DNA of 64,000 bases from Burkholderiaceae bacterium (GTDB lineage: Bacteria > Pseudomonadota > Gammaproteobacteria > Burkholderiales > Burkholderiaceae_C): the NCBI GenBank assembly GCA_018780645.1, contig JADMJJ010000011.1, positions 372,001 to 436,000 of the forward strand, read 5' to 3'. Under the pieces are notes generated by a model. The model saw only the letters and a program-made list of their open reading frames with translations. It searched no databases and had not been told where the DNA came from. Within the stretch, counting starts at the first letter, position 1; each line of letters starts with the position of its first letter. The translations under genes were made by a program, and so were the position numbers. Of the stretch, positions 29,243-45,181 are shown piece after piece.

Positions 29243-30298
29243 ATGCTGCGTTGCACCTGCCACCCTCACCCGCTGCTGTGCATCATCCCGCCCTATATGC
29301 TGGACAACCTCAGCACCTCGTCGGACGCCGCGGTGCGCAAGCAGGCGGTGGATGCCATCGCCGCCTCGGCCGAAGCGCGCGCCGTACGCACGGTCATGCA
29401 GTCGATGCCGATGATGGCGGCCTTCGCCTCGCCCTCGGCCAAGAAGAATCGCCTGATCCACGACGTCAAGGGCCTGGGCATGAGCCGGCTGCCCGGCAAG
29501 CTGGTGCGCAAGGAGGGCGACAAGGCGGTGGCCGACCCGGCCGTGAACGAGGCCTATGACCACAGCGGCGTGACCTATGACTTCTACATGAAACAGTTCC
29601 AGCGCAACTCGCTGGACGGCCGCGGCACCACGCTTATCTCCAGTGTGCACCTGGGCAAGAAGCTCAATAACGCGTTCTGGAATGGCCAGCAGATGGCCTA
29701 TGGCGACGGCGACGGCCAGCTGTTCGTGCGTTTCACCAAGTCGCTGGACGTGGTCGGCCATGAGCTTACCCATGGCGTGATCTCGCACGAGTGCAATCTG
29801 GAATATCAGGATGAGTCGGGCGCGCTGAACGAGCACTTCGCCGATGTGTTCGGCGTGCTGATCAGCCAGTGGAAGAAGAAGCACACGGCCGCCAAGGCGA
29901 CCTGGCTGGTCGGCAAGGAGATCATGGGCCCCGGCACCAAGGCCAAGGCGCTACGCGACTTCGGCCCTGGCAAGGCCTACGAGAACGACCCCAACCTGGG
30001 CACCGACCCGCAACCCAAGCATCTGCGCGACAAGTTCGTCGGCAGCTTCGACAATGGCGGCGTGCACCTGAACTCTGGCATCTTCAATCACGCCTTCTTC
30101 CTGTTTGCCAAGGCGGTCGGCGGCTACGCCTATAACGAGCCGGCGGCGATCTGGTATGAGACCATGCGCAAGCTGTCGAGCAACAGCCAGTTCGTCGACA
30201 TGGTCACGACCACACAGATGGTGGCTGCCAAGAACCATGGCAGCGGCAGCAAGCAATTGAAGGCCCTCAACGATGCCTGGAAAGCGGTTGGATTCTGA
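29243..30298 (+). CDS. M4 family metallopeptidase, protealysin-like (no obvious Sec signal)
   Basis: IIPPYMLDNL propeptide-like motif; DVVGHELTHGVISHECNLEYQDESGALNEHFADVFG. Confidence 0.93.
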   Translation: MLRCTCHPHPLLCIIPPYMLDNLSTSSDAAVRKQAVDAIAASAEARAVRTVMQSMPMMAAFASPSAKKNRLIHDVKGLGMSRLPGKLVRKEGDKAVADPAVNEAYDHSGVTYDFYMKQFQRNSLDGRGTTLISSVHLGKKLNNAFWNGQQMAYGDGDGQLFVRFTKSLDVVGHELTHGVISHECNLEYQDESGALNEHFADVFGVLISQWKKKHTAAKATWLVGKEIMGPGTKAKALRDFGPGKAYENDPNLGTDPQPKHLRDKFVGSFDNGGVHLNSGIFNHAFFLFAKAVGGYAYNEPAAIWYETMRKLSSNSQFVDMVTTTQMVAAKNHGSGSKQLKALNDAWKAVGF

Positions 30299-30595
30299 TG
30301 TTGTGGACTGGCAGCAGCTGCGGCTGACCGAGCAAGGCGGCTTCGCCGGCCTGCTGCGCGGGGCCGAGTTGCGCGCCGTCGACCTGGATGCCAAACAGGC
30401 AGGCCGCATCGCGAAGTTGCTGGGCCAGGCCCAGGGCGCGGCCCGCCAGGCGCCCGGCTATCCCGATGGCCAGACCCTGAGCCTGGAGGTGCAGGCCGCC
30501 AGCGGCCCCTGGACCGCCCAGTTCGACTGCGCCGACCTGCCCGAGGCAGTGGATAAGCTCAAGGGCCTGCTGACCCTCAGGCCCATCGCCCCACG

Positions 30596-30599
<4 letters not shown>
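30273..30599 (+). CDS. emfourin-like protealysin inhibitor
   Basis: 108 aa, [15 protein letters not shown]...[13 protein letters not shown]; overlaps the M4 gene 3' end by 26 nt, as in protealysin operons. Confidence 0.78.
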
Positions 30600-34231
<3,632 letters not shown>

Positions 34232-34263
34232 GGTGCTTGATCTCGTCGTTCGTGAGAATTTGC

Positions 34264-34300
34264 GTGCCAGACCTTGTTGCTCGGCAACAAGCTCTGGCAC
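34264..34300. promoter_or_regulatory. strong hairpin between regulator and oxoprolinase genes
   Basis: GTGCCAGA-cc-TTGTTGC-tcg-GCAACAA-gc-TCTGGCAC, 8+7 bp stem. Confidence 0.55.
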
Positions 34301-34307
34301 CAACTGA

Positions 34308-34880
34308 CTAAAGAGAGGTGGCGGCGCGGGCGGCCTGGTCATACAGGCCCGACATGCTGCGCAGCAGCCGCGCCATCTCGCCGATGTCATGGTTGCGCTC
34401 GACGTCCAGGTTGTCCACCAGGCAGGCCTCGCGCACCTCGCGGTAGCGCGTCGCGGCGGCCTCACCCTCGGGTGTCGGGCTGTAGAAGACTTCCTTGCCC
34501 TGCTTCTCGGCCAGCACCAGGCCGGCGGTAACCAGCTTCTTCAGGCCGTAGGCGACGACATGGGTGTCTTCGTAGTTCAGCACGAAGCAGATGTCGGCCA
34601 GCTTCTTGTTGCGGGCGCGGTGATTGACGTGGTGCAGCAGCAGCACGTCGGTGATCGTCAGATCCGGACACCCGCTGGCTGCCATGCAGCGCACGGCCCA
34701 GCGCGAGAAGGCGTTCCAGGCCACGATCAGGCCGAACTCGAACTCCGACAGCTCCAGGCTGCGTGGCGACACCAGGTGCGAGGAAGAGACGATGCCGCGG
34801 GCACTGGTCGGCGCGGGCATTTCGGGCTTGGCACTCTTGGCTACGGCCTTCCTGGGACTGTTGCTGGTCTTGCTGGCCAT
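34308..34880 (-). CDS. winged-helix (MarR-type) transcriptional regulator
   Basis: [71 protein letters not shown]. Confidence 0.83.
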   Translation of the reverse strand: MASKTSNSPRKAVAKSAKPEMPAPTSARGIVSSSHLVSPRSLELSEFEFGLIVAWNAFSRWAVRCMAASGCPDLTITDVLLLHHVNHRARNKKLADICFVLNYEDTHVVAYGLKKLVTAGLVLAEKQGKEVFYSPTPEGEAAATRYREVREACLVDNLDVERNHDIGEMARLLRSMSGLYDQAARAATSL

Positions 34881-34909
34881 GGCCGCCTCCGCGATGTTGT
34901 CGACACTTT

Positions 34910-34919
34910 ATTTATAAAT
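34910..34919. promoter_or_regulatory. candidate operator in divergent promoter region
   Basis: Perfect palindrome ATTTATAAAT in an AT-rich intergenic region between the regulator and dctP. Confidence 0.35.
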
Positions 34920-35022
34920 TATCGTCAATCTTCAAATATTTTGGAATCCTGGGGTCAACCACTATCGGCAAGACTGGCGACACGGCGCATGCTTCGCAGG
35001 TCGTTCTACCCCACCCACTGGA

Positions 35023-36009
35023 GTGATCATGAAAGCTTCCCGTCGTCTTATCCTCACCGCCGTCCTGCTGGCCTGCGGTGCCGGTCAAGTGGCCCAGGCG
35101 CAAGTGAAATGGGACCTGCCCGCCGCCTATCCGGCCACCAATTTCCACACCGAAAACCTGATGCAGCTGGCCGCCGATGTGGACAAGGCGACCGGCGGCA
35201 AGCTCAAGATCACCGTACACGCCAATGCCTCGCTGTTCAAGGCGCCCGAGATCAAGCGGGCCGTGCAGGGCGGCCAGGCACAGATGGGCGAGATCCTGCT
35301 GGTCAACTACCAGAACGAATGGCAGACCTTCGGCGCCGACGGCTTGCCCTTCCTGGCCGACAGCTATGATGAATCGGCCAAGCTCTACAAGGCGCAGAAG
35401 CCGGCGCTGGAAAAGAAGCTGGCCGAGCAGGGCATGATGCTGCTGTACAGCGTGGCCTGGCCCCCGCAAGGCATCTTCAGCAAGAAGCCGATCAACTCGG
35501 CCGCAGACCTGAAGGGCATTAAGTGGCGCGCCTACAGCCCCGCCACCGCGCGCATCGCGGAGCTGGTCGGAGCCCAGCCGGTCACCGTGCAGGCGGCCGA
35601 GCTGTCGCAGGCCATGGCCACCGGGGTGATTGAGTCATACATGTCCTCCGGCGCCACCGGCTACGACACCAAGACCTATGAGCACCTGAAATACTTCTAT
35701 GACACCCAGGCCTGGCTGCCGAAGAATGCTGTGCTGGTCAACAAGGCGGCCTTCGACGCGCTCGACAAGCCCACGCAGGCCGCCCTGCTGAAGGCTGGCG
35801 CCGATGCCGAGACCCGCGGCACGGCCCTGTCCAAGCAGAAGAACACCGAGTACCTGGACCTGCTGAAGAAGAACGGCATGAACATCCTGCCGCCCTCGGC
35901 CCAGCTGAAGGCCGACATGAAGAAGGCCGGTGACACCATGCTCAAGGAATGGCTTGAGAAGGCCGGCCCCGAGGGCAAGGCCGTGGTGGACAGCTACGGC
36001 AAGATGTGA
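35023..36009 (+). CDS. dctP: TRAP transporter substrate-binding protein
   Basis: Signal peptide; KWDLPAAYPATNFHTENLMQLAADVDKATGGKLKITVHANASLFKAPEIKRAVQGGQAQMGE. Confidence 0.94.
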   Translation: MIMKASRRLILTAVLLACGAGQVAQAQVKWDLPAAYPATNFHTENLMQLAADVDKATGGKLKITVHANASLFKAPEIKRAVQGGQAQMGEILLVNYQNEWQTFGADGLPFLADSYDESAKLYKAQKPALEKKLAEQGMMLLYSVAWPPQGIFSKKPINSAADLKGIKWRAYSPATARIAELVGAQPVTVQAAELSQAMATGVIESYMSSGATGYDTKTYEHLKYFYDTQAWLPKNAVLVNKAAFDALDKPTQAALLKAGADAETRGTALSKQKNTEYLDLLKKNGMNILPPSAQLKADMKKAGDTMLKEWLEKAGPEGKAVVDSYGKM

Positions 36010-36554
36010 TGGCAAGCGCGCCCGCCGCAGCGCCGCCGAGTGCGGCGCGCCGTCTGCTGGACGGTCTTTTCGATGGCGCGGCCGCCCTGGGCGCGCTGTG
36101 CATGGTGGCCCTGCTGCTGATGGTGCTGCTGTCGGTGGTGCAGCGCCAGCTGAACTTCCATGTGCCGGGCACCGATGCCTATGCCGGCTATCTGATGGCC
36201 GGGGCCGGCTTTCTGGCCCTGGCCCACACGCTGAAGCGCGGCGAGCATATCCGGGTCACGCTGATACTTGGACTGTTGCATGGTCGCACGCAGCGTGCGC
36301 TCGAGCTGTTCTCTCTCACCGTGGCTTCGGTGCTGGCCATTGCCATGGCCTGGTTCAGCGCTCGGCTGGCCTATCAGTCGTGGACCTTCCATGACATCTC
36401 CACGCTCAGCGACGGCACGCCACTGTGGCTGCCGCAGCTGAGCATGGCCGCAGGCACCCTGGTGCTGGCGATTGCCTTTATCGATGAGCTGCAACTCGAG
36501 TGGCGCGGTCTGCGCATTGCTGCCAGTAGCGAGGAAGCCCTGCACAATGAATGA
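36006..36554 (+). CDS. dctQ: TRAP transporter small permease
   Basis: Four predicted TM segments; position between DctP and DctM; 4-nt overlap. Confidence 0.9.
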   Translation: MMASAPAAAPPSAARRLLDGLFDGAAALGALCMVALLLMVLLSVVQRQLNFHVPGTDAYAGYLMAGAGFLALAHTLKRGEHIRVTLILGLLHGRTQRALELFSLTVASVLAIAMAWFSARLAYQSWTFHDISTLSDGTPLWLPQLSMAAGTLVLAIAFIDELQLEWRGLRIAASSEEALHNE

Positions 36555-37848
36555 CATCGCCATCACCCTGCTGCTGATCGTCTCGCTGTTCCTGATTCTG
36601 GGCAGCGGTGTCTGGATCGGACTGGCGCTTTCCGGCGTGGCCTGGGTGGCGATGTCGCTGTTCAGCCCCCGCTCGGCCGGCGACGCGATGGCCGTGACGA
36701 TCTGGGGCTCGGCCTCGGGCTGGACCCTGACCGCCCTGCCGCTGTTCATCTGGATGGGGGAGATCCTGTTCCGTACCCGGCTGTCCAGCGATATGTTCCG
36801 CGGCCTGGCGCCCTGGCTGCAGCATCTGCCGGGCCGCCTGCTGCACACCAATGTGGTGGGCTGCGCGATTTTCGCCGCCGTGTCGGGCTCGAGTGCCGCC
36901 ACCTGCGCCACCATTGGCAAGATGACCCTGCCCGAGCTGAAGCGGCGCGGCTATCCGGACGACATTTCGATCGGGTCTCTTGCCGGCGCCGGCACCTTGG
37001 GTCTGCTGATACCGCCGTCCATCATCATGATCGTCTATGGCGTCACCGCCGATGTGTCGATCTCCGATCTGTTCATTGCCGGCGTGCTGCCCGGCATCAT
37101 GCTGGCCGGCCTGTTTTCGGGCTATCTGATCTTCTGGGCGCTGCGCAACCCGGACAAGGTGCCGCCGGCCGATGCGCCCATGAGTTTCATGGAGAAGCTG
37201 CGCGCCTCCGGTAGCCTGATTCCGGTGGTGCTGCTGATCAGTGCCGTGCTGGGCTCGATCTACGCCGGCATCGCCACCGCCACCGAGGCCGCGGCCGTCG
37301 GCGTGCTGGGCTCGCTGCTACTGTCGGCGCTGCAGGGCTCGTTGAACTGGCAGAGCTTCCGCGACTCGCTGCTGGGCGGCACGCGGCTGTACTGCATGAT
37401 CGCCTTGATTCTCTCGGGCGCGGCCTTCCTGACCTTGGCGATGGGCTATATCGGCTTGCCCCGACATCTGGCCGAATGGATCGCCACACTGGGCCTGAGC
37501 CCCTTCGGCCTGCTCATGATGATGATGCTGTTCTACATCGTGCTCGGCTGCTTTCTGGACGGCATCTCGATGGTGGTGCTGACCATGGGCGTGGTCATGC
37601 CCACGGTGCTCAAGGCCGGCATTGACCCGCTGTGGTTCGGCATCTTCATCGTGCTGGTGGTCGAGATGGCCCAGATCACACCGCCGGTGGGCTTCAATCT
37701 GTTCGTGCTGCAAGGCATGACCAGGCGCGAGATCGGCTACATCTCGCGCGTCACCCTGCCCTTCTTCTTCCTGATGGCTGCGGCGGTCGTGCTGATCTAT
37801 GTGTTCCCGCAGATCGTCACCTATCTGCCACTGCGGATGAAGGCCTAG
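36547..37848 (+). CDS. dctM: TRAP transporter large permease
   Basis: GTLGLLIPPSIIMIVYGVTADVSISDLFIAGVLPGIMLAG...VVEMAQITPPVGFNLFVLQG. Confidence 0.95.
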   Translation: MNDIAITLLLIVSLFLILGSGVWIGLALSGVAWVAMSLFSPRSAGDAMAVTIWGSASGWTLTALPLFIWMGEILFRTRLSSDMFRGLAPWLQHLPGRLLHTNVVGCAIFAAVSGSSAATCATIGKMTLPELKRRGYPDDISIGSLAGAGTLGLLIPPSIIMIVYGVTADVSISDLFIAGVLPGIMLAGLFSGYLIFWALRNPDKVPPADAPMSFMEKLRASGSLIPVVLLISAVLGSIYAGIATATEAAAVGVLGSLLLSALQGSLNWQSFRDSLLGGTRLYCMIALILSGAAFLTLAMGYIGLPRHLAEWIATLGLSPFGLLMMMMLFYIVLGCFLDGISMVVLTMGVVMPTVLKAGIDPLWFGIFIVLVVEMAQITPPVGFNLFVLQGMTRREIGYISRVTLPFFFLMAAAVVLIYVFPQIVTYLPLRMKA

Positions 37849-37855
37849 GTCAGCG

Positions 37856-37886
37856 GGAAATAGGGGCACTTGTTGCCCCTATTTCC
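37856..37886 (+). terminator. strong hairpin after the TRAP operon
   Basis: GGAAATAGGGGCA-CTTGT-TGCCCCTATTTCC, perfect 13-bp stem, no clear poly-T. Confidence 0.65.
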
Positions 37887-38000
37887 GTGCGCTGGGCGCA
37901 AGCGGCGCCCCATACCATCCTCGCAATGGCGTTAGCATGGCGCAGGCGGCTTGCCGCGCGCGCTTCAGCCGTGTCTGACGGCCCGTATTGGGAGATTGCT

Positions 38001-40524
38001 ATGTCCGATTTATCGCCACTGACCTGGTCGGCGCCCACGATGCCGGCGGAGCTGTCGCCGCTGGGGGCCGCCGAAACCAAGGAATTTCGCTGGCCCTCGC
38101 CCCCCTATGCCGCCTACCCGCAGCCGCAGGAGCAGACCTCGCCCGAGCCCTGCGAAATCATCGGCCTGAACGGCAGCCGCATGGTCGGCCGGGTGATTCT
38201 GATGGTGCCCGAGGAGCGCCTGGCGCAGATCAACATACCGCCGGCACGCACCACCCTGGGACTCAAATTCGCGCAGTTCAGCACCATGAAGCTGCTGCAG
38301 CCGCTGGAGCCGCGGCCGCGCCTGACCCAGGGCCGCTCCACCGATATGGAGCTGGACCGCCGCCCCCGCTTCGAGTACACCATAGAGCTCAAGAACGGGA
38401 CCGAGCTCACCGGCATGACCATAGGCTATGAGCAGGACCGCATCGGCCTGTTCCTGTTCCATCCGGTCAATGAAGACAGCGATGCGGTGCAACGCGTGTT
38501 CGTGCCCGACGAGGCGATAGCGAGCTTCGACGTCGGCACACGCATTGGCGAGCTGCTGGTCGAAGACAGCGCAGCCACCGCAGCCGAGATCGAGGAGATC
38601 GCTCGCGAGCAGCAGGAGCTGCGCTCGCGCCGGGTCGGCGACATCCTGGTCACCAACCAGGTGGTCACCGCCGACCAGTTGCTGGTGGCCATAGAGCAGC
38701 AGTCCAAGATGCCGATGGTGCGCATCGGCGAGGCCTTGCTGGCGATGGAACTGGTGTCCACCCGCCAGCTAGACGAGGCGCTGGAGCAGCAGCGCAGCGA
38801 TCGTTCGGTGCCTCTGGGCGAGCTGCTGGTGCGCAAGGGCGTGGTCTCGCGCCAGGCCCTGCAATCGGCGCTGGCCCGCAAGATGGGCTATCCGCTGGTC
38901 GATGTGGATCACTTTTCGGTCGAGGCCGACGCGATCCGCAAGCTGCCCTTTGCCGCCGCCCGCCGCCTGGAGGTGCTGCCACTGCTGATACGCGATGGCC
39001 GGCTGATCGTCGCCCTGGAAGACCCGACCCGCCGCGACACCTTGGACGAGGTCGAGTTCATCACCCAGATGAAGGTCGTGCCGACCCTGACCAAGGTCGG
39101 CTCGCTGCACTTTGCCCTGCCGACCACCTACGAGCGTTTCGGTAGCGAGGGCAACGCGCGCAGCGAGCTGAACTTCGTGCCGCTGACGGTCGAGTTCGAG
39201 CCCGACAACACCAACAAGCTGGTCGAGTCGTTGGAGCGCGAACAGCTGGACCGCCCCTCGCGCGAGGACGAGAAACCGCTGGAGCAGTCCGACAACTCGC
39301 TGGTGCGGCTGATCAATACGATGATCATCGAGGCCAGCAACCAGGGCGTGTCCGACATCCATATCGAGACCTATCCGGGCCGCGACAAGGTCAAGATCCG
39401 CTTTCGCAAGGACGGGCGCCTGCACCCCTATCTGGAGCTGCCCCATACCTATCGCAACGCAATGATCGCGCGCATCAAGATCATGTGCGATCTGGACATC
39501 TCCGAGCGCCGCAAGCCGCAGGACGGCAAGATCAATTTCGCCAAGTTCTCGCCCCAGCACAAGCTGGAGCTGCGCGTGGCCACCATTCCGACCAATAACG
39601 GCCTGGAGGACCTGGTGATGCGCCTGCTGGCCTCGGCCAAGCCGATTGCGCTGGACCAGCTGGGCCTGTCGGCCGACAACCTGGGCAAGCTCAAGGATGC
39701 GGTGTCCCGACCCTACGGCATGGTGCTGTGCGTCGGGCCGACCGGCTCGGGCAAGACCACCACCCTGCACTCGGCGCTGAGCCATATCAATGTGCCCGAG
39801 CGCAAGATCTGGACCGCCGAAGACCCGATCGAGATCACCCAGACCGGCCTGCGCCAGGTCCAGGTCAACCCCAAGATCGACTGGACCTTTGCCAAGGCGC
39901 TGCGCGCCTTTCTGCGCGCCGACCCCGATGTGATCATGGTCGGCGAGATCCGCGACGAGGAAACGGCGCAAATGGCCGTCGAAGCCTCGCTGACCGGCCA
40001 CCTGGTGCTGTCCACCCTGCACACCAACAGCGCACCCGAGACGGTGACCCGCCTGCTGGACATGGGCATGGACCCGTTCAACTTTGCCGACTCGCTGCTC
40101 GCCGTGCTGGCCCAACGCCTGGTGCGCCGCCTTTGCAAGGCCTGCCGCCATGCCGAGCCGCTGCCGGCGGCCGAGCAGCAGGAGCTGCTGGACGACTACC
40201 GCCATGCCTTCTCGCCGGGCCACCGGCCGGTCGAGTCGGAGCTGCTGGCCAGCTGGCAAAAGCGCTTCGGCCAACAGGGCAAGCTGATGCGCTACCGCGC
40301 CCCCGGCTGCCCCAAGTGCGAGAACACCGGCTTCAAGGGCCGCGCCGGCCTGCACGAGCTGCTGCTCATTTCCCGGGAACTGCGCCGCATGATTCAGACC
40401 GGCGCCCGCGCCGAGGAGATCCAGGAGGTCGGCCTGGCCGAAGGCATGCGCACCCTGCGCCAGGACGGCATCGAAAAGGTGCTGCAGGGCGAGACCACGA
40501 TCGAGGACGTCCGGGCGATGAGCA

Positions 40525-40532
<8 letters not shown>
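38001..40532 (+). CDS. GspE/PilB/MshE-type ATPase with long N-terminal extension and MshEN-like repeats
   Basis: Walker A GPTGSGKTTTLHSAL, VGEIRDEETAQMAVEASLTGHLVLSTLHT; repeats RVGDILV.., RIGEALL.., PLGELLV... Confidence 0.92.
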
Positions 40533-42294
<1,762 letters not shown>

Positions 42295-42301
42295 TCGCGG
42301 C

Positions 42302-43537
42302 ATGCAGACCTACGCCTGGCGGGGCCGCAACAACCGCGGTGAGCAGATCGATGGCGTGATCGACGCCGAGACCGAGGATGCGGTCGCTGGCCAGCTATTG
42401 GCCGGCGGGGTCACTCCCGTGCAGATCACGGTGGCCGGCGCCAGCCTGTCGGCGCCCAAGCAGGACTGGTGGCACGCCTTGGGCGCGCGACCGGTCAGCA
42501 TGGAAGACTGCCTGGTGCTGTCACGCCAGCTCTACACCCTGCAAAAGGCCGGCGTGCCGATTCTGCGTTCGCTGGCCGGCCTGCAGGCCTCGACCGCCCA
42601 GGCGTCGCTGATCGCGCTGCTGGAAGACATACGGGCCAGCCTCGACCAGGGCCGCGAGCTGTCGGCCGCGCTGGCCCGCCACCCCAAGGTGTTCAGCCCC
42701 TTCTACGTTGCCATGGTCCGCGTCGGCGAGATGACGGGGCGGCTGACCGAAGTGTTCCAGCGCCTGTCCCAGCACCTGGAATTCGAGCTCGACATCCGCG
42801 CCCGCATCAAGCAGGCGCTGCGCTATCCGATGATGGTGATCATCGCGATGGCGATCGCCGTGGTCATCATCAACATCTTTGTGCTGCCCACCTTTGCCAA
42901 CGCCTTCGCCGGCTTCAAGGCCGAGCTGCCGTTGATGACACGGATACTGCTGGGCTTTTCAGCCTGGACCCTGCAATGGTGGCCGATGCTGGTGGCCGCC
43001 GGGATCGGCCTGGTGGTGGTGGTGCGCGGGGTCCTCGCCAGCCCCGAGGGCCGCTACCGCTGGGACCGGCTGAAGCTGCGCCTGCCGATAGCCGGCCCCA
43101 TCGTGCTCAAGGCCACCCTGGCACGTTTTGCGCGCAGCTTTGCACTGGCCAGCAGCAGCGGTGTGCCGATCAGCCAGGCCATGACGGTGGTGGCGCAGAC
43201 GGTGGACAACGCCTTCATCGGCAACCGCATCGAGCAGATGCGCGACGGCGTCGAGCGCGGCGAGAGCATCTCGCGCTGTGCCGCTGCGGCGGGGGTGTTC
43301 ACGCCGATCGTGCTGCAGATGATTGCCGTGGGCGAGGAGACCGGCGAGCTCGATACCCTGATGGTCGAGATAGCCCAGATGTACGAACGCGAGACCGATT
43401 ACAGCATCAAGGGCCTGTCGGCCTCGATCGAGCCGGTGTTGCTGCTGCTCATCGGCGCGATGGTGCTGGTGCTGGCGCTGGGCGTCTTCCTGCCGCTGTG
43501 GAACCTCGGTCAGGCGGCGATGGGACGCCCCGGCTGA
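42302..43537 (+). CDS. mshG: MSHA/type II secretion-like inner-membrane protein (GspF/MshG)
   Basis: 411 aa; MEDCLVLSRQLYTLQKAGVPILRSL...ALRYPMMVIIAMAIAVVIIN...GEETGELDTLMVEIAQMYERETDYSIKGLSASIEPVLLLLIG. Confidence 0.93.
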   Translation: MQTYAWRGRNNRGEQIDGVIDAETEDAVAGQLLAGGVTPVQITVAGASLSAPKQDWWHALGARPVSMEDCLVLSRQLYTLQKAGVPILRSLAGLQASTAQASLIALLEDIRASLDQGRELSAALARHPKVFSPFYVAMVRVGEMTGRLTEVFQRLSQHLEFELDIRARIKQALRYPMMVIIAMAIAVVIINIFVLPTFANAFAGFKAELPLMTRILLGFSAWTLQWWPMLVAAGIGLVVVVRGVLASPEGRYRWDRLKLRLPIAGPIVLKATLARFARSFALASSSGVPISQAMTVVAQTVDNAFIGNRIEQMRDGVERGESISRCAAAAGVFTPIVLQMIAVGEETGELDTLMVEIAQMYERETDYSIKGLSASIEPVLLLLIGAMVLVLALGVFLPLWNLGQAAMGRPG

Positions 43538-43669
43538 AGAGAAATGGCGAAAGCTGCAGTGGCCGTGAAGTTTGCACTCAAGTGATACCGGCGCCCTTCC
43601 GATAGGTGATCAAGAGTCCGCGCTGACCTGCGCCGAACTGACAGTTTCCAAACCTTCCGAAGGCAGTCC

Positions 43670-44053
43670 ATGAACGCAAAGCAAGCTGGTTTCACCTTGA
43701 TCGAACTGGTGATGGTCATCGTCATCCTGGGCGTGCTGTCCGCCGTGGCCCTGCCCAAGTTCGTCGACATCAAGAGCGACGCCCAGCAAGCCTCGATCGA
43801 TGGCGTGGCCGGCGCGCTGAACTCGGCCTCATCGGTCAACTACGCGGCACGCAAGGCCAATGCCACCAAGGGCGTGCCCATCACCACCTGCGGCACGGCA
43901 GTCAATGCACTGACCGGTGGCATACCGGCCACGATGGAAATCTCGGTCCCGGCCACCGCCGTGGCCGCCGATGCCACCGTCACCACCTGTGAAGTGCGCC
44001 TGATCGCCACGCCGGCCATCAAGCAGAGCTTCACCGCCATCGGCATCCTCTGA
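43670..44053 (+). CDS. mshA: MSHA-type major pilin candidate
   Basis: QAGFTLIELVMVIVILGVLSAVALPKFVDIKSDAQQASIDGVAGALNSASSVNYAA; own upstream gap and RBS. Confidence 0.8.
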   Translation: MNAKQAGFTLIELVMVIVILGVLSAVALPKFVDIKSDAQQASIDGVAGALNSASSVNYAARKANATKGVPITTCGTAVNALTGGIPATMEISVPATAVAADATVTTCEVRLIATPAIKQSFTAIGIL

Positions 44054-44072
44054 CCCTCGCCAAGCGCTGCTC

Positions 44073-44552
44073 GTGCTGAAGCGAGCCGCCACCATGCCAA
44101 GCCCGCCCCGCTCACGCGCGGCGGGCTTTACCTTGATCGAGCTGATCATCGTCATCACCGTGCTGGGTGCCCTGGCGGTGCTGGCCCTGCCCAGGCTGGT
44201 GGACACCGAACTGTGGCGCCTGCGCGCCTTCGGCGACGATATGCAGAGCCAAATGCAGGCCCTGCTGCGCCGAGCACTGACGCAGCGCCGGCCCATCGTC
44301 GCCACGATCACGCCTACCGGCCTGAGCTTTGCCTACGCCAACGGCACGGCCATCGCGGAACTGCCCTGCCCGGCCACCTCCAGCCCCTGCATCGCCGAGG
44401 CCGGCACGCGCTCCATCACCTTCAACCACGCCAACTCCGGCAGCAGCCAGACCTCGACTTCGGCCGCACTGACCATCACCGTCAGCGCCGGCGGCTACAC
44501 CCAGGCCTATCGCCTGGAGCATGAAACAGGCCTTGTTTACCCGCTTCCATGA
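44073..44552 (+). CDS. MshC-like minor pilin
   Basis: AAGFTLIELIIVITVLGALAVLALPRLVDTELWRLRAFGDDMQSQMQALLRRALTQRRPI. Confidence 0.8.
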   Translation: MLKRAATMPSPPRSRAAGFTLIELIIVITVLGALAVLALPRLVDTELWRLRAFGDDMQSQMQALLRRALTQRRPIVATITPTGLSFAYANGTAIAELPCPATSSPCIAEAGTRSITFNHANSGSSQTSTSAALTITVSAGGYTQAYRLEHETGLVYPLP

Positions 44553-45181
44553 GGCTTGCGCCTGCCGGCCGCGGCCGTAGCATGCGGGCAGGAGCCTGTT
44601 GCATGTCCCTGCCCTTGTCGCGCCCGTCCCCAATCAAACCCGCCCAACTCGGCCTCTCGCTGATCGAGCTGGTGATCTTCATCGTCGTCGTCAGCGCCGC
44701 GCTGGCCGGCGTGCTGCGCGTTTTCATGCAGGCCGGCGCCAAGAGCGCCGATCCACAGCTGCAGCGCCAGGCACTGGCGATCGCCGAGTCGCTGCTGCAG
44801 GAGGTGCAGCTGATGCCCTTCACGTTCTGCCAGGCCACCGACGCGAATGTGGAAACCGCAGCCAGCACGGCGGGCTGTTTCAGCCTGATCGAGGGTAGCG
44901 GCCCCGAGGGAGGCGAGACCCGCTCCACCTCGCCGCAGTTCGACAATGTCAACGACTACCACGGCTACACGATGAACGGCATCGTCGACATCGGCAACAC
45001 CGCGGTGCCAGGCCTTGCCGGCTACAGCGCCAGCGTAACGGTGGCCAGCACGGCGCTTGGCAGCATCACGGCGGGCAGCGGCGATGCGCTGCTGATCACA
45101 GTCACCGTCAACGGGCCCGCCAGCACGCAGGTCGTGCTGAGCGGCTATCGAGGGCGCTATGCACCCAAAGCTGCTCTCTGA
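44549..45181 (+). CDS. MshD-like minor pilin
   Basis: LGLSLIELVIFIVVVSAALAGVLRVFMQAG; position in locus. Confidence 0.78.
   Translation: MRLAPAGRGRSMRAGACCMSLPLSRPSPIKPAQLGLSLIELVIFIVVVSAALAGVLRVFMQAGAKSADPQLQRQALAIAESLLQEVQLMPFTFCQATDANVETAASTAGCFSLIEGSGPEGGETRSTSPQFDNVNDYHGYTMNGIVDIGNTAVPGLAGYSASVTVASTALGSITAGSGDALLITVTVNGPASTQVVLSGYRGRYAPKAAL

Noticed and set aside
43560-43576. sigma-54-like TGGCCGTGAAGTTTGCA upstream of the mshA candidate
   Set aside because: Spacing between GG and GC is 11 nt rather than the strict 10; probably chance.
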